Of a DNA stretch of 64,000 nucleotides, positions 46,801-60,333 are shown in pieces (position 1 is the stretch's first letter; each line of letters starts with the position of its first letter). Location of the stretch: positions 969,902-1,033,901 of the forward strand of contig VZSE01004122.1 of assembly GCA_013398275.1 (NCBI GenBank), read 5' to 3'. The DNA is from Promerops cafer (Eukaryota; Chordata; Aves; Passeriformes; Nectariniidae). Below the pieces are notes generated by a model, which searched no databases, was not told where the DNA came from, and saw nothing but the letters and a program-made list of their open reading frames with translations. The translations under genes were made by a program, and so were the position numbers.

Positions 46801-49800
46801 GAACCCCATGAACTGATCAAGTGTTAAAATACTTATTTAATGGAAGCATTGTTTTAAATGCTAGCAATAAACATGGAAGAAAAACTATCCTCCTTATTTC
46901 AGTGTCTGAACTCTTACAAAAAGCTTTGCAGCTCTGTAAGTAAGTAGCAAAAATAATTCTGTCACCTAGGGCTCATTCAATAATCTAGCCCAGTGATCTA
47001 GAAATGAAATGCCATATACAACAGTTCATCCTGTCTCCTTAGTCTTTACAGCGTGTCTAGGAGTTAACATGCTGTGTTTAAGATTTGCTCTGTCATCATG
47101 TAAATTCTATAAATCGTAGCATTCTCACTTCCCTTGCTTGTTAAATAAGTCAATGCTACCAAGTTCTGAATGTTTCCTTCTCTTATAAGCTGTTGAGTAT
47201 GTTCTCAGGGAATTTAATTATCATATCAATGAAGAGGAAAAAGTGCATATTAAATTATTGGATTTTCCCCTGTGTATGCCACAAAAACATATGGGCAGCA
47301 CCATCTGTGTACTTATGACTACAGATTTGAGTGTTTATTGGTTTTAATCTGGAGATCAGTGTCATTTGAACCCAGATCTGGCATCAGAGCATACATCCAA
47401 AATCCTGGCTTCAGCCCATGTGTACATTATATTTACAGCTCTAGCTTGTCCTGTGTCTCTGAAGGCCAGGAATGTGTCTGTTCCCTTCTGCAGGCTTGCA
47501 TCTGTAGCTAATGGAGATGTATGGAAAAAATTATTCAGTGATTCAAAGCTATCTACTTTGGAGATCTAATTTCTTAGCTTTTTTCTGTGTCTATAGGGGA
47601 ATCTTCAGTTAGCTCTTTCATTTTTCCCTCTGCAAAACAATGATAATAATATCTAATAGGACAATTGCCAGAATTAATTGTGCAAATAATAAGGAATTAA
47701 AGCTGTGTTTAGCTTGTAGACAGTAGCAAAAAGTGTTCACTGTTTTTAAGGCCTTGATCTGAATTTCGTGAAGTTCCTTTAAGACTGTATGGGGTTCTTC
47801 CATCACTACTGTTATTGAAATTACTGGAAGTCAAATCTTTCTCTTTTTAAGCTCTAGAATCCAGACAATTCCTGCTGTTTCTCTCAGGAGATGATGCATG
47901 TGGTGCTCCAGATTCTTTAACTTCAGGTTGTGCTGGGCTGTCATTTGCACATACAACAGTAAATGCATTAGTTCTGGGACTTATGCATGTGCATGACTGT
48001 TCTTTTCTTGTTGGCTGGATTGTCTCTCATTAATAGTATTGGTCTCCCCTAGAAAGCTCATGATTCAAACAGAAAATTTTCAGATACCAAGATCAAGTTT
48101 TCCATAGTTGTTAGCATTCTTTCCTTGTTCACCCACATTTTGTAGTCCTTTGTCTTCCATTTCCCAGCTGTGATGCATTTTGACAAATTGTTTCCTTCTG
48201 GTTTTGATCTCATTGGAGGCAGTGGTCTTGTGCAGTGCATTGGTGCTGGAAGCTGCTGCAGACAGGTGAATAGGAGTGTAAAAATATGAATACAATGGTT
48301 GAGTACAGCCTCTTCCAGTCTCTGTTGAATACTGAAAGCATTCTTAGTTGAGGAAATTCAACAATAGCTTGCTAGGAAGTTATACACTTCCCTTGCGATG
48401 GAATTACTGTGTTTACCTTTCCCTCCTGTTTTGTGTAGGAACACCAGTCTTCTCTGCTGAAGAGAATTTACCTTTAATCTTGGGGTAGGTACGAGTCCCC
48501 ATGCTGGAATTTACTGCTGAGATGCAGCAAACCTTAGAGAATGGCCATTGCATAACTAAGGCTCTTAAATGCAGTGAATTAAAAAGAGCCTTGTTAGGCA
48601 GTTGTTTTATTCTGTTCACGAATTTTGACACAAACACTTATTTTTAATATCTATTTCAGTCTTGAAAGAGAACTTAAAACTCTGCAACACAAGGGTGTAC
48701 GTTGTGCTGGGGAGGGGTGTACATCATGTGTTGGGGAGGGGATAATCTATAACCTCACAGGGAATTTTAATGCTCATCTTTGATATTTCTTTGATAAGAT
48801 TTGGGCAACTATATCTACTTGGTGTCTTTAAAACTGTATTCCATAATTTTTTGGAGGGTTATGCCAAACAAAGACTGGAGAATTAATTTTTTTATTTGGC
48901 TTTATAAAAATAGAAAAACCACGAATGGAATCAGCCTGGTGTGGCATGTGTCATTTAGAGTTGCTGTCCTTTGAGTAATACATAAAACTGAGGATCTCCT
49001 GAAGTCACTTTGTATTCTTTGGGACTCAGCAGAAAAGTAATGAAATCAGCTTCTCTGTCTTGGCTGAACTCCAGATCTGTTAATGACATATTACCTACTT
49101 AATTTTCCACGGCATCTTTGGTTATTAGGGAAGGTACAATTTTTCAGCACTTGCTACAAGCTGTAAAGTGGTAGGCATGTACTGCTAAACAATGACTGCA
49201 ATTCAAGCCACAGCTGAATGCATTTCAGAGTTTATCAAAATACTCCTACTGATTTGCAGATCACTTAGTTTCCATTTAGTTTTGGGATCCTTTCTGATAA
49301 AAATGTGCTGTGTGTGGTCCTCATCCAATGACAAATTAAATGAAGAATGCAGATCCATTACAAGCAAAAAAGAATTTTCAGGAATGCTAAATGTGGTAGT
49401 ATCTAAGAATATGTGCTGTTTCTTGCCAATGTGCAAGAAAACTCAGAAATCTTAAGATGCAGTTATTTAAATGATGTATTTAAAAAGGAAAATTTACATG
49501 CAAGTGTCGAAATCATTAGTGATAGTGAATGGTTATATCAGTTTGACAAGTAATAGTGTTGTCTAAGCATCCTTATACATATTAAGTGGTATGTTTAATG
49601 AGAAAACAGGAATAGAAAGTCCTATGAGTGCCAAAATCATGTCACTGCTAGAACATAAACTTTTGCATTTTCTGACTCTTGTTGATTTATGGTACTAGTC
49701 CAACAAGTAGCACATAAATTGAACAACTTTAATGTAAGTGCTGGTGCATGTGCTTAAATATTTAACTAATTTAAAGCCTAGTTGTTCATATTTAAGAGTT

Positions 49801-52800
49801 GCTTTGAGTGGCTTTTGCATTTCATTTCCTAGACTTTAAAAAATAATAACTGCTAAGGTGATGTAAAGTAGGTCTATTTATGTCGTAGGCTAGAGCATAA
49901 GTTATCTCCATAACGCGTATGGTAGCTGTGGCCAAGTGTTTTTTTGGCTTCAAGGAGCCACATCACCTGCGTTGTTACGTCCAAATCCCTGCTGTGTGCC
50001 GCAGGAACATGCCAGATATCCCATAAAGCTTTATAGTCTGTTACAGAGTAAATTTTTAGGAGGCCTCCTACTCCAGACTCCTTGTCTTCCTACTTATCTC
50101 TGGAACTGGTCTGGCACCAAGCTTACCCAGCTTTAGAAACGTGCTGGGCACATCCCTCTTAACCCATCATTAACTCAAGCATCCTGAGCTGGATAGAAGG
50201 AACAGTGTCAACTGACTCATAAATTCAAGGAAAATAAAGGACAATGTATTGCTGCATAACTGCATTGAGTCCTGAAACCACTCCAGTAGGGTAAGTTAAA
50301 GTGTGTCCTTAAATAGGTAAAATTCAGCTCCGAAAATAGCTAAACATATTTGTATATGTAAGATATTGCAGTTTGGACAGGAAATGGGATAGATCTTTAG
50401 TCCAGGATTTATAAAATGTTCCACATTTTCAGCTGCTTCTGCAGTCTGCAAGCATGAAATGTCTCCTGAACTCTGCAAGCTGGAATGTTTCAAGAAATTA
50501 CAGCCATCGTCAATAAAATCATCAAGATAAATTTTGCCTGTGCTTCCACTGTTAATTGGATGCCTCTTTAGTTCCTTGTCTTTTGCTCTAAGTACACAGA
50601 AACAGTCTTTTCATTCTTTTTTTTACCCTCTAGTCCTCTTCCTTCTCATTCAGTACCCTGGGTACTAGGGTGCTTTAACTCCCTTAAAAACTCATAAGAC
50701 TCACTTCAGCCAGCCCAATCTCTTTGTAGAGGGGTTTTTTTTTTTTTTTTACTTTAGTGAGATTCTCATGCTCATGGAACCCTTTCACACTGTCTAGAAA
50801 GTGTTTTCTCTGAGTAACGTTTTTTTAGTGGAAATTAGAGAACAGGGGGATTTGACACACTTTGACACTGATAACTAAATTACTGGAAACAAATGAATTC
50901 TAACCTCCAAAACAAGCTCTTGCATACTTACTGTCTTTTTTTGAACTAGCTAAAAAGACAGATTTGTGATATGCAAGGGTTTTGCATTTATTCACACAGC
51001 TGATTTTGGCTGTCTTACAAAAATATACTGCGCTCCATCCAAAAATCCTACACTAAAAGAACTTTGAGGTTGCAAAGTCAAGTATGTTGAAATTGGGAAG
51101 TGCCAGAATTACGCTTGCTTCTGTGACCTTAATTTACACTTTTGCCTGTTTGTTATAATAAAATGTACAATTATGTAATTATAGATTGTGGCTTTTTTTT
51201 TTCCCCTAAGACCTCAGCTTTGTTCAATGAATGTTTTATTAATATTACCTTCACATCTCCACCTCCTTGATCCTTGTATTGAATTCAAAATTATTAATTT
51301 ATTGAGGAACTTGTTCTGCAAACATTCATGAATCTAGCTCCTAGCTGAGGCTGGCTGCTATTAATATCCCTTTTTATAGGCCCAAGAAGCCAAAGCCAAG
51401 CATCTGCTAAATTTGGGCAATCAACTAAAGGCATGAATCTTCAGGCTATTTACCATACAGGATGCTTCTTACATTCAAACCGTTCTTCAAATGTTTCAGT
51501 TACAGAATTGATGTAAAAGCATTCCCAGGTACCTCAAATAACCATGACTGCTTACTAGAGGGTAGCCTGTGACAATTTTTTTTTCACTAATTTTCTACCA
51601 TTAAGCAAGAGTGTTGGAGGGTTTACTGGATTGTTTAAGTAGCCTATCCACTAAATAATCCCTTGTTTTTTAAGCATCTTTCTGCAACCTTGACTTCAGA
51701 CCTTCTAAAGCAGTTGACAAGTATCTAGGGCTTGTACAAGCAGCAGTCTCTTGATACATAATCCTTATTCATTCTCAAGTGGCCATCATGCTAACTGAAT
51801 GGAGGGGCAGATCCAATTTAGCAAAATGCTGACATTGTTATCCTAAAACTTTTCAGGGGAAGGGAAAGAGAGCTACAGTTAAACATACATAAAATCTTCT
51901 GAAAAGAGAGAGTTTAAGGAACTTTTGCAGATTTGAAATAGAAATTTTCAGAGATTTGGCTTTTCCTTCTCTTGCTACAGAGATGACAAGGAAGACAGCT
52001 AACAAATGTAGACATAAAATCCACAGGTCTTAAGCCATTGTCCTAAACCCTGGAAATAGTAACCTGTCTTAAAACAAAAAGAGAATCAGCTTGGATAAAA
52101 GAAACATAATGAGTCTTTTGGTTGTTGGAAAATGGCACACTATTTTTGTCTCTAAATGTAAGTATAAAGTTCATCCTCAATATTTAAAACATGAAAAGTT
52201 ATAACCTACTGCAACAAAGGCTTATGCTACGAAAGTGTCAAATATCATTAATAAGGTTACTAGTTCCATACAAAGCATTGTGCTGTTCCTTTTAAACACG
52301 TTAGAAAAATGCTGAAATGTCACTTTGTGCTTTCATATGGTATGTAGCTGGGCATACCATGTAGAATAATGATATTTGTTTCTGCCAAACAGCATGTAGC
52401 TTTGTAAAATTTTGAAAGAGATCTCAAATAATGATTTTCTTCCTGCAGAGATGTTAAAGTTTTCTTTTTGAAGCTGAATATCACTATTATTAAATAAAAG
52501 GTTGAAGTATCAACCTCTTGCTGCATAAGATGTTTTTGACCACTTCTTAAAAGACATCTCATTAATTTATGTGGAATAGCATGCTAAGACTATTACCTTT
52601 TGCTAATTTTCTCAGTTCTTGTAAGAGAAGAGGGGATTTCAGTAGCTTCCAAGCAAATGCTGCTGATCCTAGATAGATTTGACACTGTCTTGAAGGGGTT
52701 CACATACAATTCAGCTCTATCGGTTAATATTTGGAATAATGAATCCAACAAAATGGAGCTCTCAAGTAGAGGTGGTAAAAAGTCATGAGGTGACTGAGTT

Positions 52801-55178
52801 TTATGTATGTAATTGCATGTGCTCAGAGTGGTAATGTTGTTCACAACTACTGTTGCTTTGGAGATTGACAAGTGGTAGTGAGATCCTGGGCATTGGCCTT
52901 TTTGATCAGATACCACTGAGGTAAAATTCAGTATATCAAATGTGGAAATCTTGAGTCTCTAATACAAGTGCTTGCTTCTTTATCAAAGCAAAGGTATATT
53001 TCAGTTCCACTTAGTGAACTTTTGCCAATATGCTACAGAATGCATGTTTTAGCTGAAGCAGAAAGTTGTGCTAAACAGCTACTGCATGAGATTGGTGATT
53101 GTTGAGACATCTGGGGTGGGGAGTGGAAGAAGGAGGTGTTAAATATTTTTATTACTAAGTAAATGTTTTCTCGCCATTCTGTATGGTATATTCATGATCC
53201 TCAATACCTACTGAATATTTGAGACTTTGAGGTTTTTTAAGCCACTGAAGTGTTTCCTCTTTCATAGCATCACCTAGGCATGACAATGCCTAAAATGTGA
53301 AGGTATAAACCAAAATGGGGTATGAAGATGTTAAATCCCATGGAGCTATTACTTGTGTTTTACTTCATTGTATACAATATCACAACAGAGAAAAAGGTTG
53401 GAGCCTCCTTCAAGGTGCTGTTCCAGATATTTGGAAAGTGTAGCAAGAGACGGATGGTTAGTAATGTTTTCCAAATAGCTGAGATAATTGCTTTGTCTTG
53501 TTGCCATGCCCTGCTAAATGAAGTTCATCAAGGTTTTGAATTGGTTCCTGAAAATTACAATTTCCTTGCATAACATTACAGTAACTTTAGGGAGTAGACG
53601 AATGAGAAATGAAATGTCAATCACTCTACTTTATACAAGCTCTCTAGTTCATATGTGTGTTTACTGTTGCCATTACTTTTGCCCAATAATTCATACCTTA
53701 TAAATAGTTCCCTCCAGAATTACCGGTCTGTGAGCTGATGCTATGAAAGGAGCCTCTTGGGTCTGGATGCCTTGTTTGTCAGGCAGCTGATGTTATTTGT
53801 AGATTCCATAGCTATATAATAGCATAAGCACTGCAGTATAACAAAATCATTTTAAAAGAAGGGTTATAGAAACAGACTCCTGCAGAATTACTTGGCTGGC
53901 AGAGGTAAAAACTCACTCCACCTTCTAAAATGCTTATTAATTTTTTTGTTAAAAAGAAAGAATGAACACACAGCAAGGAAGATATTAATATTTCTCGTCC
54001 TTTAACGTATACTAGTTCATATCCAAAATTGCTAATCTGTTTTAGGGACACTTGGAAAAACAAAGTTTCCACTTTAAATTAAAAAGATCCAGTTAAGATA
54101 CAGGAATATAGTTTACAGAAACATTTGAGATCCACAGTTTCTGCAAGGAGGGATGGAGGTAGGAAGTCTTACATTAGTTTTATATTTTTTCAGAGTTGCG
54201 AGAAGTAATTTTCTGTCAGACTGAATGAGCCACTCTTAATTTTAAGATGATTTGGAGTCCAAAGAGAAGTCTGTCTTTTTTCACATTTTGAGTCACAGTC
54301 TCTCTGAAAAGAATGATTTGCTAAAGAAATGCTGACAGGTCCTTACCTTATCTAGTATTTGAAATATTTATGGAAATGGTTTAGCTTTTATATCTATGCC
54401 CATTTCAATCTCTACAGCAACATGGAAAAGTTTTGCTCCAATCTTAAAAATCAACTGCTTGGACTATTTTAAAAATGTTTTGCAAAACATGAAAAGACTT
54501 GTTTTGGACTCCAGTATGTGAAGACTTGTGCATAATGCACAGATATTTCCATTTTTACCTGGGTCATAAAATTTTCTGATGTCATAGCAATACTCAATTA
54601 CAAAAATCCAAGCAAAACCTTTTATGTCCAAGATTTAGGCCTAGCTGAGTTATCATGACAGATCTTCAAAGACAGTACAAATTAAAAGTTTAGGGATAGA
54701 CATATAAAATTACTATTGATAACGGCTTATGGAAAATACTAATGAATGAAATATCCTGGGAATCAAAATATAGTTGCACTATGGATGAATAAAAACTAAT
54801 TTTCATTAATTGAAGGATAAATATTTTTCTACAACCAGAAACTTAATTGTTGGAAAATTACACTTATCAGCCAGATACAGGTTTTAAAATTCTCCTCAAC
54901 TTCTATGATATTAGGAATTATATTTAAGTAACAAAAAAAAAAAAGAAGCACAAATCTGTATCTTAGGTCTAGGGTGTACTGGAGGCCATAATTATGGTTA
55001 ACTTTATGATAATTTAAATGTTGACCTGACTTTCCTGAAGTTCATGGGGTACTTTATCATGTGGGACAGTGTGTACATAAATCACAATATGATCACACTT
55101 TAAACTGGCCAGTCACTAAGAGGGGTCGTTTAAGTTTTTTGGGACAGTCAATTCACAGCTTCAATGTTTGCATCATTG
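43837..55178. other. Long gene-free stretch
   Basis: About 11 kb of AT-rich DNA with no recognised repeat family, gene or RNA. The strongest local structures are a two-unit repeat at 48693-48738, T runs near 45643 and 50739, and very AT-rich DNA at 46080-46900. The frames at 44203-44541 and 52593-52916 (107-112 codons) show no domain signatures. The lack of transposon remnants over 11 kb is slightly unusual next to the rest of the window and would fit either intronic or regulatory constraint, or chance. Confidence 0.5.
48693..48738 (+). repeat. Two-unit imperfect tandem repeat, about 22-24 bp
   Basis: Two adjacent units both start GGGTGTAC and end TGGGGA. It is a local duplication in noncoding DNA. 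Confidence 0.65.
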
Positions 55179-55600
55179 CTCTGCTATGAGGAGTCTGAAA
55201 GAGTTGGGTTTGCTTGGCCTGGAGAAGGGAATGAGAGGTGACCTAATAGCAGCCTTCCAGTACTTTGAGGGGCCTACAGGTGAGCTGGAGAGGGAATTTC
55301 CACAAGGGCATGGAGTGAACAAACAATAGAAGTGGCTTTAAACTAGAAGAGAATAGGCTTAGATTAGATATGAGGAAGAAATTTTTTACTCAGAGGGTGA
55401 TGAGGCACTGGACGGCCTTTGAGAAATGTGGTGTAATGGAGTTGCCCAGAGACTTTTTGGAGCCTTCATTCTTGGAGATACTCCAACTAGACACAGTACT
55501 GAGCAGCTGGCCCTGGACCACCCTGCTTGAGCAGGGGCTTGGACTAGATGAACTCCAGAGATGTTTTCCAACCTCATCTGTTCCGTGATTCTGTGAATCA
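55179..55600 (+). mobile_element. CR1 LINE, 3' fragment (about 420 bp), sense strand
   Basis: A 5'-truncated CR1 in sense orientation. It begins in the ORF2 C-terminal region ('ctgctatgaggagtctgaa', then 'tttgcttggcctggagaag'), runs through a 'taggcttagattagatatg' block, and ends in 'ttttccaacctcatctgttc' and GTGATTCTGTGAATC. Frames are broken. The 72-codon plus and 106-codon minus frames over it are not genes. Confidence 0.95.
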
Positions 55601-57040
55601 TCTCTGATAGCATAGAAATCTTTTGACTTTGTTTAGCCTTTAATGTCCAGTCTGAGCTTCTGAGGGAACTGCAGACACAATAGTCAGCCATGTATATGTA
55701 ACACAAATCACTACCTGCTTTATGAGTGACATCTCTGTGGAACTTCCATGTTTCAAGTGAATTTGCCCCATTTGTGTCCTTTCAACATGTAAGCTTGATT
55801 TCAAGACTTGTTTGGTTTCAGAATAACTTTTTCTCTTTTGTTTCAACCATCCTTGACCAGAGCTGATACTTCCTCAACATCTTGCTGGAAAGTTTTTTCT
55901 CAAGTCTTTTATTCAATAACTACAGAAATGTATTGTCAGATTACCTTTTTATTTATTATTCCTAGACTTATATAAGCTGCTGCTCATTATCATTTTTATT
56001 GAAAAATGCCTTAGTTTTTGCCTATCACTTTTCTCAGATTCACCTCTATTTATTTGTCCAATTTCCTGACATCTGACCTTATGACCTCTTAGAAAAATGC
56101 ATTTATATTTTAATCTAGTTTTGTCCACTGATTTAGGATTTATAACCTAAACTTAATTCACCCTAGTAGTGTGCTGGGATTTTGCTTGCCTCTTTTGTCC
56201 ATGGCCTCTGGGCTTAGAAAGTGTTCAAGCTCTCAACGTTAAATCAAACAAACTTTAAGAGAGGGAAAATGGCTAGCTTTTTTTTTTTTTTCTCCTGAAA
56301 GATGAGTTGGGTTGCTGTCCTAACGTCCATTTCAATGCTCCATCCAAATAGCTCAGAAAAGAGACGATTTGGAATTTCTTTGGCTTACTGACTAACTCTC
56401 TTATCTGTTGCAACCTGTAAGATAAATCTGAATCTGTAGAAGGTGGATGTAGGAAAGATTTCATCACTGTCTGTATTTCCTGTATTGCTAGCTCTATGAT
56501 TAAATAACTCATAGATATACTAATGACAGCACATTTTTTATATCTAAAATTAAACTTTGAGCTGAGAAGAGTGGGATAACACTTTCAACACAGGCATTGT
56601 GAACAAATAATTAAAAACTTTTTCTAATAACATACTACTGGCGAATTGATCTTGCCATAAGTAAACTCTCAGCAAAACAAGCCCTTGGTGTTGTTCTGGT
56701 TTCTTTTTTTCTGATGATTAATGTGGTTTTTGTTGGTTTTTTTCCTCTTTGATTCAGGTGAGAACATACACTGGGATGATTAATTAGGTGTCAATGGAAC
56801 TATACTATTTACTTATTCTAGGGTAAAAATTTGTGGCTGAAACTCAGCAAGGGTTTTGTATAGGTACCTAACTTTCCAATATATAAACAACTGTTCCATC
56901 AAAGGCAATAAAAGTATCTGTTAGCTCAATGGTTTGGTGTGCACTAAACTGTGTGGTGAATTGAGCCTTTTGCAGCTACCTGAAATTATGAGGACAATTA
57001 TGAGGAAACTACTGAGGACAGGCTCTGTTGTGTTGTATGA

Positions 57041-57081
57041 GAAGTAATATCCATAACACTGGGAAGTAATATCCATAACAC
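57041..57081 (+). repeat. 19-bp near-tandem duplication
   Basis: GAAGTAATATCCATAACAC occurs at 57041-57059 and again at 57063-57081, separated by TGG. It was preceded by another small duplication of AATTATGAGGA near 56983-57006, so this spot has suffered repeated slippage. Confidence 0.85.
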
Positions 57082-60000
57082 CTCCCAACAGCAACAGCAT
57101 TTGTGTCACTTGCTGTGCACTTGAATTGGTATTCAGTTGTCAATGACAAGCCATGTATTCCCTGTTCTGTTTGTCCTCTGACTGTAACTCCATGCAGGTC
57201 CAGGTGGAAGGAAAAAGCAGAGTTCACGTGTTTACCAGGATAAAAACCTCCTATTGGTTTGGGTTTGCACCTGAAACTTGGTAAAATGGTAGTCAGCATA
57301 GCTTCCTGAGTGACTGATGTTAAGATGCTCCTTCCTTCCAGTGCTAATTACTGTCTTTCCTCGGATCAGAGTCCTACAGCATGTTCATTGGTCACAACTG
57401 AAGTCAAAGCTCCGGAGAGAAGATATATCAGGGACAAGAAACAGCAGTGGAGTTGCTGAAGATGATCAGAAGTCATTAAATAAGAGGATATATGAGAGAT
57501 ATAATTACTATTAGGTAATTATTAGGTGTAAATATTTAAATATTACATTAGCAGAATTTAGCAGAAAAAAGACAACATTTTTAGCAGTGTTAAAATGGTC
57601 TCTGCAAATTATGCAGGAAAGAAAGAGAATACAGTACCTGCTTGGAGACCTAGACTGTCAGTGAGAAAATGAAGGGGAAATTGCAGGGTTGTTGAGTTTT
57701 GTATTGGCCTATTGAGGAAAATGAATATCTGAGAGAGTCACATCTAGAGCTGCTATGATAGGGAGTTCTTACCTGAGGGTAGGTTGATATTTCTTAGCTG
57801 TTGTGAATGGACTTTGAATTCACCTTTATTTACCCACTCCTATAACTACGTCTAGCAAACTCTGGCATGAGTTTTAAAAGTGGTAGAAATCTCCTAAGAA
57901 GAATCAAGGGATGAATTGCTTCAATTTCATCCTTCTCTTTGTAAGCAAAATGGAAGACTCCTAAATGGGCATCTTTCAAATTTACTATATTGATGTACTA
58001 CTATGTGACATTTGTGAAGCCTGCTGCGCAGGTTGTCACGACATGACAGTACAGTCTCACAAGGTTAAAGTGTCATGATGGCATGGAATATAATTAGGAG
58101 AAGACTTTCTTATTTTGATGATCCATAGGTGAGGGGTTTCTCAATTAAAATGTGTCTAATTTCCTGCATGCCTTCCAGCTGAAGGTCTGGGATTGGCATT
58201 TGCATTCACCCCTGCAACTGGAACCGATAGAATGATTCAAAAGGGATTTGTGAGTAAGTGTGTTGAGCTGATGTGCTCATTAGTGTGGTTATGTGGTATC
58301 AGGAAGCCTGGAAAGTGCAGCAACAAATGAAAACATGGCATGCAGCAATGTCACTTCTCCTTCAGCAGTTACACCCTGTCTCTGATAAAGGTCAGCACAA
58401 TTTATCTTGTTACCCACATTGCTAAAGTGCATATGTAATGGAGAAAAATGACAAAAAATGACCCTTTACTTCCATGTTACCCTTGTACTATTTGAAACTA
58501 TGCTTAAGAGACAACTCCAAGTATTTAGGACTGCAATCAGAGATCTCCCACTAAAAACCCCCAACTGATTCTTTCTTTTAACATCCCTTCTTGAGTCCCC
58601 TGCCCTACTCCAGCAGACTCATGTGTGATGAATTTGTGAAGCTGGACTTTGCTTAAATGTTGGGTATGAAAGAGAATTAAGGCTGTGGTGTTTAGGTTAG
58701 AGAGTGAAACTTACATCAATTTTACTAGCTTGCAGCTGAGGAGTAAACAAAACTCTTTGGTTTAGGGTTTTCACCCCACCTGGTTTGAATGCATCAACAA
58801 TGCATTTAAACACCCTGATAAACAAAAGTGTGAAGGAGTGTGTCATGTCAAGGCAAATCTGCAATTTTCTCTTTGAATGCTTTCAAAACAATGTCTGGAG
58901 TATTTGAACTCATTCCTTTTCCCTTACCTGCTTCTTATAATTTTAAGCAATTCTCAGGAAAGACTGTTGCCCATCTAAACATCTTGGTTAATAGAACTAC
59001 AAGATGATATTACAGGCTCTTCTGGCTCAGTGTGTTGATAAAATTAAGTGCATGTTGCATCAGTGTACTGAGAGGTAGCAAAGAGCAGTCACTGCAGTCC
59101 CAACTACCTTCCCACCCAATTCATGTAATGAAGGCTGAAGACATTCACGGAGATAAGCATCTTCCAGTGAAGCCAGTGTCCCCCCTCAAGGGGTATATTT
59201 TGAACTCTAGAACTGTTTCCATAACTAGTTTTTAGCTCATTCTTGTAGTATTGATTCTTTTTATGTAATGACTATTTTATCCTGGCTTTTTTTTTTCTCT
59301 CTTTAGAAACACATAGTTATTATCAGTATCTTACAATACTTTGGAATTACTTTTGGAGAACTGAAGACAAAATAAGAGATCAGTTCTGTTTTGAATATGA
59401 TGTTTTAGATCATTAATTCCATTAATTTCATTTTCTGGACAAAGTTAAAAGACAGTAATTTTGATTATTTATTTTATTTAGTAAAAGAACATAGATAGTC
59501 TTTACTAGAATAATACATGGAATGTAGAGTATTCTCTAGTATCTTTTATCAGAGCATACCCATACTCTACAAGTAATTAGTCTTGTACAACCCCTTTGGG
59601 AGACCTAAAAGCAGATGTCAGAAGTTCTGAGCTATGTTCCTGGTTTGCTAGTGTTTCTTGTGGTTACATTGCAAAATGTGTTTTCTCTCTAACCTATTGG
59701 ACCAATTTGTGAAACAGATACAATGCAGTGAAAACAACATTAATATATATTGTCGGTTAAGGTGCTATTGACACACAAAGTTGGGCAGTTTCACTGAAAT
59801 AAATGAAAATACAAAGATTTACATTAGATCAAAGCTAGGTCTCTGAAAAGGGTAGAACTTAGTGGACTGCATAATTCTGCATATAGAAAACTTGCAGAAA
59901 AAGCAATGTTGTGGACTGTGCAGGACAAAGAGAAATGTTTTCTACTGTTGGTTGATTCCTCTGCAGTTCATACAATGTGACGACACTCCCATTTGCAAGT

Positions 60001-60199
60001 ATTCAGTGTCAGTTCTGTAGTAAATCAACCTGTTGGCTCCATAGTTTCAGTCTTCCCTGTGTAAAATACTATGAAAGTTATGAGTTTATTTAAAGGTTAA
60101 TATGTAGTGAAATTGTCTGAAGGAAAGAACAGAGGAAACTTTTCAGGACCTGACTTTAAACACATCAGTCCTAGAGTTTCAGTGCATATATATCAGTCT

Positions 60200-60333
60200 A
60201 ACAAAAAAAACCCCAAAAAACCAAACAAAAAACCCCCGCCAAAACAAACCACAAACAAAACCAAAACAAAAAAACACCACCACCACTACCACCAAAAAAT
60301 AACCAAACAAAAAAACCCAGCCACAACAAAAAA
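60200..60333. repeat. A/C-rich low-complexity tract, 134 bp
   Basis: The longest A/C tract in the window, with A runs of 6-8, C runs of 4-5 and a CCA trinucleotide patch (CACCACCACCACTACCACC). The 106-codon plus-strand frame across it is a Lys, Pro and Thr-rich artefact. Confidence 0.85.
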
